Positions 1-4,752 of a DNA stretch of 6,275 nucleotides are shown piece after piece. The stretch lies in the NCBI GenBank assembly GCA_946530565.1, contig CAMNAE010000106.1, positions 1 through 6,275 of the forward strand, in the 5' to 3' direction. Below the pieces are notes generated by a model. It made no database searches and had not been told where the DNA came from. It saw nothing but the letters and a program-made list of their open reading frames with translations. Made by a program: the position numbers and the translations under genes. Origin of the DNA: an uncultured Oscillibacter sp. (GTDB lineage: Bacteria > Bacillota > Clostridia > Oscillospirales > Oscillospiraceae). The first letter of the stretch is position 1, and every line of letters begins with the position of its first letter.

Positions 1-170
1 CTGAAAGGGAGGGTGGCCCCGTAAGGGGCCGGGAGGGTCGCACAGTCCGGCGGACGGTGCGATTCTCGGACTGCGTGGAACGTAGGCCCCTCAGTCAGCC
101 GTATCGGCTGACAGCCCCCCTTTCAGGGGGGCCAAAGCCTCCTCTGGAAGCTGCCACGAGCTGCCAGGCG
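1..170. repeat. Hairpin-rich intergenic repeat block, left of repA
   Basis: This non-coding stretch is packed with inverted repeats. GGCCCC/GGGGCC lies at 15-20/25-30. A stem starting TCGCAC and ending GTGCGA spans 38-62 with one internal mismatch. A perfect 8-bp stem GTCAGCCG/CGGCTGAC is at 94-101/105-112, and a 7-bp stem GCCCCCC/GGGGGGC is at 114-120/126-132. The GGCCCC at 85-90 could instead pair with GGGGCC at 128-133 and enclose the two inner stems in a branched fold. Identical segments recur right of repA: 87-100 matches 1560-1573, 121-133 matches 1616-1628, and 38-48 matches 1588-1598. An 8-bp AGCTGCCA is repeated at 149-156 and 159-166. Similar foldable repeats are common in Oscillospiraceae genomes (recollection, not checked). 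The block follows the repA stop and could also end its transcript, although no clear T-run is present. No gene is seen here. Confidence 0.65.
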
Positions 171-190
171 GGCCGCGTCTCCTGACGGCG

Positions 191-1372
191 TTACAGCGGG
201 TAGTCGTGGCGGACGAGGGCGTCGTACCAGGCGTCGATCGTCACGGGCGCGCGGTAGAGCGCCGTGAGCAGATAGCCCCGGAGGTTTTTGATCCGGCTCC
301 GGCTCTCGCGCAGCGACGAGAGCACAAAGTCGATGTGCTCATAGTTCAAAAGCGAAAAGCGCGCCTTCACGGCCTCCGCCGGGATCTGCTCACCGCCGAT
401 GCGGATGCTCTGCGCACGGCTGATTGCGGTCTCCGTCAGTATTTCCAGCGTGAATTCCGCGTCCGAGCCGTATCTTTCCAGGAGCAGCCCGTACTCGATC
501 TGCTCACGAAGTCTCTCTTCGGCATCGCGTCGCTCCCTCTCCCATGCCCCCCGGCGGGGGGTAGGGGGGAAGATGGATGGATCAATCTGGTTAAACTCTG
601 TCTGGTTAAACTCCGTCTGGTTATACTCTATCTGGTTAGGGGCGGAAAATGAGACTTCCGGAGAGCGGAAAAGCCGCCTTCCTGAAGGCGGAAAAACCGA
701 CTTCAGGAGGTCTGAAAAACCGACCTCCTGAGGACGGATCCCCGCGCTTCCGGAAGGCCGGAGAACCGCCGTCCTGCACGCGCAAACGCCGCCGTCTGAA
801 AGACGCGAGGGCTGTGCGGTTTCCCCGCTGCCGTCGGTCTCATCGATCTCGCCGGGCTCGTCCTCCGCCGGCAGCTCCTCTTCGCCGGGAGATGGCAGCA
901 CCTGGGCAGAAAGCGCGGCCGTGTCCTCCGATCCCGGCTCCGCTTCTTCCGAAGCGATCAGGGGCAGGGCCGCGGCCTCGGAGAGCACAGCAGGACAGGA
1001 AGGCGCCGCGTCCTCAGGCAGGCGCACATAGATCCGGCTCGGCCTTCCGAGCCCCTGACGGACGCGCACGATCAGTCCCGCGCCCGTGCCCGATTCCAGC
1101 TCACGCAGAAGACACAGCGCCTTGTCCTTGCCGCAGCCGAGCGCCCTGCCGATCTCGCCGACCTTGAAATAGATATAGACGCACCCCGCCTCATCCCGCC
1201 AGCCGTTTTTTTCCGAAAGGCTCACCCGGTCCAAAAGCAGGCCGTAGAGCAGCTTTGCCTCGGCGGAGAGATCAGAAAAACGCGCGTCGGTCATGAGCGC
1301 GCAGGGGATACGGAAAAAAGTGACAGGCAGCGGCGCGCTGCACGGCTCGGATGCGCAAAGGGCAGGATGCAT
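191..1372 (-). CDS. repA: RepA_N-family replication initiator protein
   Basis: Initiator of plasmid or mobile-element replication, predicted to bind iterons and open the origin in the cytoplasm. The 393-aa protein has a RepA_N-type N-terminal domain (residues about 18-118: FFRIPCALMTD, LSAEAKLLYGLLLDRVSLS, KNGW, VYIYF, LGCGKDKA, GLGRPSRIYV). An acidic low-complexity linker follows (about 120-190), then a region encoded by tandem DNA repeats (about 195-264, including NQIEY-NQTEF-NQTEF-NQIDP). The C-terminal helical domain (about 280-393) resembles the DUF6017 type (QIEYGLLLERY, IRIGGEQIPAEAVKARF, LNYEHIDFVL, NLRGYLLTALYRAP, HDYPL). Both ends look complete and no frameshift is seen. The ATG at 1372 is preferred because AGGAGG (1380-1385) lies 7 nt upstream; a further in-frame ATG at 1411 lacks such a site. 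In characterised RepA_N plasmids the origin lies inside rep, which fits the repeats here. No parA, relaxase or integrase is visible nearby. Confidence 0.9.
   Translation of the reverse strand: MHPALCASEPCSAPLPVTFFRIPCALMTDARFSDLSAEAKLLYGLLLDRVSLSEKNGWRDEAGCVYIYFKVGEIGRALGCGKDKALCLLRELESGTGAGLIVRVRQGLGRPSRIYVRLPEDAAPSCPAVLSEAAALPLIASEEAEPGSEDTAALSAQVLPSPGEEELPAEDEPGEIDETDGSGETAQPSRLSDGGVCACRTAVLRPSGSAGIRPQEVGFSDLLKSVFPPSGRRLFRSPEVSFSAPNQIEYNQTEFNQTEFNQIDPSIFPPTPRRGAWERERRDAEERLREQIEYGLLLERYGSDAEFTLEILTETAISRAQSIRIGGEQIPAEAVKARFSLLNYEHIDFVLSSLRESRSRIKNLRGYLLTALYRAPVTIDAWYDALVRHDYPL
547..561. repeat. GC-rich hairpin inside repA
   Basis: CCCCCC at 547-552 and GGGGGG at 556-561 form a perfect 6-bp stem around a GGC loop. 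It lies within the repA coding sequence, encoding PPTPRRG, 24 bp from the 15-bp repeat array. Its position beside two tandem arrays suggests it belongs to the putative in-gene origin, but a role has not been shown. Confidence 0.5.
586..638. repeat. 15-bp tandem repeats inside repA, AT-richer than surroundings
   Basis: Three full 15-bp units start at 586 (TCTGGTTAAACTCTG), 601 and 616, and an 8-bp partial unit TCTGGTTA follows at 631-638. On the coding (minus) strand they encode the pentapeptide series NQIEY, NQTEF, NQTEF, NQIDP. The units are about 40% GC in a gene that is otherwise GC-rich. The array directly adjoins the 23-bp array. It could be the unwinding element of an origin, a second set of RepA sites, or only a protein linker repeat; the period of 15 keeps the reading frame, so the DNA alone does not decide. 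Confidence 0.75.
639..791. repeat. 23-bp tandem repeats (putative iterons) inside repA
   Basis: Units begin at 654, 677, 700, 723, 746 and 769, with a half unit at 639-653 and a decayed trace beyond 791. Each unit has a dyad of the form CTTCCKGARGG, then CGG, then AAAAACCG. The units at 654 and 677 match the consensus at 21 and 22 of 23 positions, those at 700 and 746 at about 20 and 19, and the others less well. The CCG ends fall at 676, 699, 722 and 768, in phase with 23 bp. Some dyads extend, for example CCGCCTTC/GAAGGCGG at 674-691. Since 23 is not divisible by three, successive units are read in different frames and the protein repeats only every 23 residues (EVGFSD, then EVSFSA). This argues for selection on the DNA. 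RepA_N plasmids are known to carry iterons within rep, so these are probably RepA binding sites. Confidence 0.8.
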
Positions 1373-1379
1373 AGGCGGA

Positions 1380-1385
1380 CCTCCT
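1380..1385 (-). promoter_or_regulatory. Ribosome binding site deciding the repA start
   Basis: On the minus strand AGGAGG is followed by seven bases and then ATG (1372-1370). This places translation start at 1372 and not at the upstream in-frame ATG at 1411, which has no purine-rich site in front of it. Confidence 0.8.
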
Positions 1386-1420
1386 GGCTTTTGAAAAATG
1401 ATAGATTGCACTTAAATACA

Positions 1421-1434
1421 CGAACGAACGTTCT
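1421..1434. promoter_or_regulatory. LexA/DinR-type SOS box upstream of repA
   Basis: CGAACGAACGTTCT matches the Bacillus-type SOS box CGAACRNRYGTTCG at 13 of 14 positions, with the core GAAC-N4-GTTC intact. It sits about 50 bp before the repA start and just downstream of the predicted -10, where a bound repressor would block transcription. That LexA binds here is inference from the motif. An element-encoded regulator could use the same palindrome. Confidence 0.5.
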
Positions 1435-1442
1435 ATAAATGG

Positions 1443-1471
1443 AGTATACTCCGACACGCCGAAAAAAGCAA
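1443..1471 (-). promoter_or_regulatory. Predicted sigma-A promoter of repA
   Basis: On the minus strand TTGCTT (1466-1471) is separated by exactly 17 bp from TATACT (1443-1448), a 5/6 match to the -10 consensus. Transcription would start near 1436, leaving a leader of about 65 nt with the SOS-like box at its beginning. The -10 lies inside the perfect 12-bp palindrome GGAGTATACTCC (1441-1452), which could be a further operator. The -35 is weak beyond TTG, so activity depends mostly on the -10. Confidence 0.5.
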
Positions 1472-1548
1472 GCCCCCGCGCTGCGATCATCTTTAGCGTG
1501 CGAAAGTGAGTGGAAGGGGACGACTCGTGCGAAAAAGCCACGCCCTTT

Positions 1549-1680
1549 GTTCCGCGGAACCCCTCAGTCAGCCCTGCGGGCTGCCTTTCGCACAGTCCAC
1601 CGGACTGTGCGACCCTTTCAGGGGGGCCTTGGAACCGTCCGCCGGACGGTTCGCCCCCTCAGGGGGGAGCCGTAAGGAGT
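1549..1680. repeat. Hairpin-rich repeat block, right of repA
   Basis: A run of inverted repeats: palindrome GTTCCGCGGAAC at 1549-1560; CAGCCC/GGGCTG at 1569-1583; a perfect 11-bp stem TCGCACAGTCC/GGACTGTGCGA at 1588-1612; a perfect 9-bp stem GAACCGTCC/GGACGGTTC at 1632-1652; and a C-run/G-run stem at about 1654-1667. It shares a 14-bp, a 13-bp and an 11-bp identical segment with the block left of repA. The block ends where SLH coding homology begins, near 1680, which marks a junction. The bases between the repA promoter and this block (about 1472-1548) hold no recognisable gene, only a short CGTGCGAAA direct repeat (1497-1505, 1526-1534). Confidence 0.65.
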
Positions 1681-2073
1681 GCGTTCCTGTGGCGCGCTGC
1701 GGGCTCGCCCGAGCCGAAGGGCTCGGCTGCGCAGTTCACCGATGTGATCCCGGGCAGCTACTATGAAAAGGCCGTGGCCTGGGCGATCGGGCAGGGGATC
1801 ACGAAGGGTACGACAGAGGAGACCTTCAGCCCGAACGACACCGTGACGCGCGCGCAGGTCGTGACCTTCCTGCACCGCGCAGCCGGTGAGCCGGAGGCAA
1901 AGGAGGGCGCGCCGGCCTTTGCCGACGTCGCGCAGAGCGCCTACTACTGCGGCGCCGTGCGCTGGGCGGCCGGTGAGGGCATCACCGCCGGTGTGGACGC
2001 GACGCACTTCGCGCCCGCCGCCCCCTGCACCCGCGCCCAGATCGTGACCTTCCTGTACCGGGCAGAGAAGTGA
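1681..2073 (+). pseudogene. C-terminal remnant of an SLH-domain surface protein
   Basis: SLH domains anchor exported proteins to the cell wall. What remains is the end of one SLH domain (FLWRAAG, about 1684-1704), a linker (SPEPKGSAAQ), one full domain (about 1735-1887, FTDV to TRAQVVTFLHRAAG) and a final domain (about 1918-2070, FADV to CTRAQIVTFLYRAEK), then TGA. The frame stays open upstream to an ATG at 1510, but that part translates the foldable repeat block, has no protein character and no signal peptide, and there is no convincing ribosome site. The normal N-terminus (signal peptide, functional domain and most of the first visible SLH domain) is therefore missing. The homology starts abruptly at the end of the repeat block, which suggests insertion or recombination there. 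The missing 5' part may lie left of this window if the repA unit was inserted into the gene. Confidence 0.75.
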
Positions 2074-2086
2074 TGGAAACAAAGAG

Positions 2087-2138
2087 AAGCCCCGCCGGAG
2101 CGGCGCCCTGAAAAAGGCGTCCGCTCCGGCGGGGCTTT
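2087..2138 (+). terminator. Hairpin terminator after the SLH remnant, possibly bidirectional
   Basis: The arms AAGCCCCGCCGGAGCGG-CGCC (2087-2107) and GGCG-T-CCGCTCCGGCGGGGCTT (2116-2137) pair nearly perfectly around an eight-base loop. A short T-run ends the plus-strand side (2136-2138). It begins 13 bp after the SLH stop. The symporter gene converges on it from the other side and could use it too; a T-rich tract also follows the stem on the minus strand. A smaller hairpin GCTGCG/CGCAGC lies at 2139-2155. Confidence 0.7.
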
Positions 2139-2192
2139 GCTGCGCTTCACGCAGCCCGGTATCGAACCGTCCGACCGACGATCACGCAGGTT

Positions 2193-3770
2193 TCAGTCGC
2201 CCAGGGCGCGCTTGGCGGCGACAGAGACGGGCTTGTCGAAGTTCTCGAAGGCATGCTCGACCTTCTGCATGTCCGGCTTCGGGGTGAAGAGGCTCACGAG
2301 CGGCACGAGGATGAGGCCGAAGATCATCGTCATCGCGCCGGAGCGGACGGAGGAGGCGAAGAGGTAGTTCAGCACCGGATGGAGCTCCGCGCTGAAGTTG
2401 TTGCCGGAGAGCGAGACATAGAGCTGGAAGAGCTCGACGCCGACACCGAAGATGAAGCAGACCCAAACCGACGCGCGCGTGGCCTTCTTCCAGTAGAGCC
2501 CGTAGAGGAAGGGCGCTAAAAACGCACCGGCGAGCGCGCCCCAGGAGACGCCCATCATCTGCGCGATGAAGGTGACGCCGGGGAAGGCGTCCTTGATGAT
2601 CGCGATGACCGCGGAGACGACGATGAAGAACACGATGAAGCCGCGCACGATCACGAGCTGCTGCAGCTCATCGGGCTTTTTCTTCATCGAGGGCACGATC
2701 ACGTCGAGCGTCAGCGTGGAGCTCGAGGTCAGCACGAGCGAGGAGAGCGTCGACATCGAGGCCGAGAGCACCAGTACGATCACGATCGCGATGATGATGT
2801 CGGGCAGAGTCGAGAGCATCGAGGGGATGACCGAGTCGAAATTCGGCTTGCCGGAGGCGGTGTAGCTGATCTGGTCGGCATAGAGCCGGCCGAAGCCGCC
2901 GAGGAAGTAGCAGCCGCCCGCGACGACGATCGCGAAGAAGGTGGAGATGATCGTGCCCTTGCGCACGGCGTCCTCGTTTTTGATCGAGTAGAACTTGCCG
3001 ACCATCTGCGGCAGGCCCCAGGTGCCGAGGCTCGTGAGCAGCACGACGAATAAAAGCGCGAGCGGCTGCGGGCCGAAGAAGGACGTGTACGCGCCGAGCT
3101 GGCCGTTGCCGGCGTCGATCTGCGAAAGCTCACGCACGGCCGCGGTGAGGCCGCCGTTGTCATAGATGACCGCGCCGATGACCGCCACGATGCCGACGAG
3201 CATCACGATGCCCTGGATGAAGTCGTTCACGGCCGTCGCCATGTAGCCGCCGTAGAGCACGTACACCGCCGTGAGAGCCGCCATGATCACGATGCAGACC
3301 CAGTAGGGCAGGTGGAAGGACATATTGAAGAGGCTCGAGAGGCCGTTGTAGAGCGAGGCCGTGTAGGGGATCAGGAAGACGAACACGATCAGCGAGGCGA
3401 CCGTGCGGAGCGCTGAGGAATCGTAGCGCTTGGCAAAGAAGTCCGGCATCGTGCGCGAATCGAGCGTCTGCGTCATAATGCGCGTGCGGCGGCCGAGGAT
3501 CGTCCATGCGAGGAGCGAGCCGATAAACGCGTTGCCGAGACCCGCCCAGGTGCTCGCCATGCCGAAGCTCCAGCCGAACTGACCGGCGTAGCCGACGAAC
3601 ACGACCGCCGAGAAATAGCTCGTGCCGAAGGCGAAGGCCGTCAGCCACGGGCCGACGGAACGGCCGCCGAGCACGAAGCCGTTGATGTTGGTGGCGTGCT
3701 TGCGGCAGGCATAGCCCACATAGATCATGACGCCGAAGAAAACGATGAGCATGATGATTTGCAAAGCCAT
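2193..3770 (-). CDS. Sodium:solute symporter, SSF family
   Basis: An inner-membrane permease that couples solute uptake to sodium entry. The 525-aa length and about 13 hydrophobic segments (first at residues 3-22, last about 477-497) fit the family. Family marks are GFVLGGRSVGPWLTA (31-45) before the first core helix, VLYGGYMATAVNDFIQG (171-187), and SASMSTLSSLVLTSSSTLTLD (336-356). The last contains Ser340-Thr341, which fall at the same numbers as the sodium-site pair of E. coli PutP. At the place of PutP Asp55 this protein has Tyr52 by my alignment, so it is probably not a proline carrier. The substrate is unknown; the sugar-acid genes nearby are only a weak hint, since this gene has its own promoter. 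AGAGAGGA lies about 11 nt before the ATG. Transcription converges with the SLH remnant. Confidence 0.92.
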   Translation of the reverse strand: MALQIIMLIVFFGVMIYVGYACRKHATNINGFVLGGRSVGPWLTAFAFGTSYFSAVVFVGYAGQFGWSFGMASTWAGLGNAFIGSLLAWTILGRRTRIMTQTLDSRTMPDFFAKRYDSSALRTVASLIVFVFLIPYTASLYNGLSSLFNMSFHLPYWVCIVIMAALTAVYVLYGGYMATAVNDFIQGIVMLVGIVAVIGAVIYDNGGLTAAVRELSQIDAGNGQLGAYTSFFGPQPLALLFVVLLTSLGTWGLPQMVGKFYSIKNEDAVRKGTIISTFFAIVVAGGCYFLGGFGRLYADQISYTASGKPNFDSVIPSMLSTLPDIIIAIVIVLVLSASMSTLSSLVLTSSSTLTLDVIVPSMKKKPDELQQLVIVRGFIVFFIVVSAVIAIIKDAFPGVTFIAQMMGVSWGALAGAFLAPFLYGLYWKKATRASVWVCFIFGVGVELFQLYVSLSGNNFSAELHPVLNYLFASSVRSGAMTMIFGLILVPLVSLFTPKPDMQKVEHAFENFDKPVSVAAKRALGD

Positions 3771-3831
3771 AGGAGATCCGATCCTCTCTGTCAGCGGAAT
3801 CCCGTGCCGATCCCGGTACGGCGCTTTTACG

Positions 3832-3858
3832 CTTTAAAGCTTCTACACTTTAAAGCTT
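3832..3858. repeat. 11-bp direct repeat in the symporter promoter (possible operator)
   Basis: CTTTAAAGCTT occurs at 3832-3842 and again at 3848-3858, 16 bp apart. Each copy contains the palindromes CTTTAAAG and AAGCTT. The copies cover the predicted -10 and the start of transcription, a typical repressor position. No regulator gene is visible in the window. Confidence 0.45.
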
Positions 3859-3875
3859 TTTACTGTAAAAGTCAA
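3847..3875 (-). promoter_or_regulatory. Predicted sigma-A promoter of the symporter gene
   Basis: On the minus strand TTGACT (3870-3875, 5/6 match) is followed after 17 bp by TAAAGT (3847-3852, 4/6 match). The region is AT-rich within GC-rich surroundings. Transcription would begin near 3840, giving a leader of about 70 nt before the ATG at 3770. Confidence 0.65.
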
Positions 3876-3910
3876 GTGTTTTTTTCAACAGTTTTCCGCT
3901 CTCCGGTTCG

Positions 3911-3948
3911 GCAGAAACAAAGAGCGCCGGAAAAATCTCCGGCGCTCT
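3911..3948 (-). terminator. Rho-independent terminator after exoDNase III gene
   Basis: A perfect 11-bp stem AGAGCGCCGGA (3921-3931) / TCCGGCGCTCT (3938-3948) surrounds a six-base loop. On the minus strand it is followed by TTGTTTCTGC, an interrupted T-tract. It lies 45 bp past the stop of the nuclease gene and upstream of the symporter promoter, so it separates the two transcripts. Confidence 0.75.
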
Positions 3949-3993
3949 CTGGCGGTCAACAGGATGGGGGGGCGGTATGAGCCCCTGTTTTTC

Positions 3994-4752
3994 TCAGGCC
4001 TCCGTCAGCTCCAGCACGACGGGGCAGTGGTCGCTGCCGTGGATCTCGGGCCAGATGTCGGCGGTTTTCACGCGCGGCATCAGGCGCTCGGATACGATGA
4101 AGTAGTCGATGCGCCAGCCGACGTTCTTCTCCCGCGCGCGGGCGCGGTAGCTCCACCAGGAGTAGGCGTCGCGCGCGTCGGGGTGCAGGGCGCGGAAGGT
4201 GTCGACGAAGCCGCTTGAAAGCAGCTCGGTCATCTTGCCGCGCTCCTCGTCGGAAAAGCCGGGGTTGAAGCGGTTCGTCTTCGGGTTTTTGAGGTCGATC
4301 TCCTGATGCGCGACGTTCAGATCCCCGCAGTAGACGACGGGCTTGGTCCCGTCGAGCTCTTTTAAATACGCGCGCAGGTCGTCCTCCCAGATCATGCGGT
4401 AGTCAAGCCGCGCGAGCTGGTCCTTGGAGTTCGGCGTGTAGCAGCACACGAGGTAGAAGTCCTCATACTCCGCCGTGATGACGCGGCCCTCGTGGCGGTG
4501 CTGATCGTCGCCGAAATCGTAAGTGACATTCAGCGGCGTGCGGCGGGTGAAGACGGCCGTGCCGGAATAGCCCTTTTTGTCGGCGCTGTTCCAGAAGCGC
4601 TCATAGCCCGGGAGCTCGAAATCCGCCTGCTCGGGCTGCATCTTTGTCTCCTGCAGGCAGATGACGTCGGCGTCGGAGAGCGCGCAGAAGTCCAGAAAGC
4701 CCTTGCCGAGGCAGGCCCTGAGGCCGTTGACGTTCCAGGAGATGAGCCGCAT
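3994..4752 (-). CDS. xth: Exodeoxyribonuclease III / AP endonuclease (ExoA/Xth family)
   Basis: A base-excision-repair enzyme that cuts the backbone at abasic sites and removes 3' blocking groups and nucleotides, using a divalent metal, in the cytoplasm. The 252-aa length is usual for ExoIII/ExoA. The catalytic motifs are complete: WNVNGLRA (Asn7), LQETK (Glu35, metal), SGTAVF (63-68), CCYTPN (Tyr105), CGDLNVAHQEIDL (Asp144, Asn146), GFVDTFR (181-187), GWRIDYF (Asp216) and HGSDHCPV (Asp241, His242). The ATG at 4752 overlaps the stop of the upstream dehydrogenase by one base (TGATG), which points to co-transcription and translational coupling; no strong separate ribosome site is visible, only a GGTGGT stretch. 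The pairing of a repair enzyme with a metabolic dehydrogenase may be accidental. The gene symbol exoA is equally suitable. Confidence 0.96.
   Translation of the reverse strand: MRLISWNVNGLRACLGKGFLDFCALSDADVICLQETKMQPEQADFELPGYERFWNSADKKGYSGTAVFTRRTPLNVTYDFGDDQHRHEGRVITAEYEDFYLVCCYTPNSKDQLARLDYRMIWEDDLRAYLKELDGTKPVVYCGDLNVAHQEIDLKNPKTNRFNPGFSDEERGKMTELLSSGFVDTFRALHPDARDAYSWWSYRARAREKNVGWRIDYFIVSERLMPRVKTADIWPEIHGSDHCPVVLELTEA

Noticed and set aside
586..791. CRISPR array
   Set aside because: The repeat units are contiguous with no unique spacers and lie in a conserved coding sequence. No cas genes are seen.
639..791. Frameshift in repA caused by 23-bp repeats
   Set aside because: The frame stays open through the array and both conserved domains are in the same frame, so repeat number and frame are compatible.
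206..1167. Plus-strand open frames opposite repA (206-652, 399-731, 649-1167)
   Set aside because: They lie antisense to a clearly recognisable RepA and have no recognisable domain. Some peptides (repeated WLNSV, SEKPTS) only mirror the palindromic or tandem DNA repeats.
1373..1411. Upstream ATG at 1411 as the repA start
   Set aside because: The AGGAGG site at 1380-1385 is ideally placed for ATG 1372 and would lie inside the longer frame. The extra 13 residues do not resemble the family N-terminus.
1405..1439. Plus-strand promoter TTGCAC...TATAAA upstream of the repeat block
   Set aside because: The spacing is about 23 bp, too long for a sigma-A promoter, and no gene starts downstream.
1510..1680. 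N-terminal extension of the SLH frame starting at ATG 1510
   Set aside because: The translation is of hairpin repeat DNA, without signal peptide or protein character, and the same repeats occur in the non-coding block at 1-170.
2182..3648. Other-frame minus-strand frames within the symporter gene (2182-2466, 2780-3163, 3160-3648)
   Set aside because: They are arginine- or leucine-rich shadow translations of the symporter gene in other frames.
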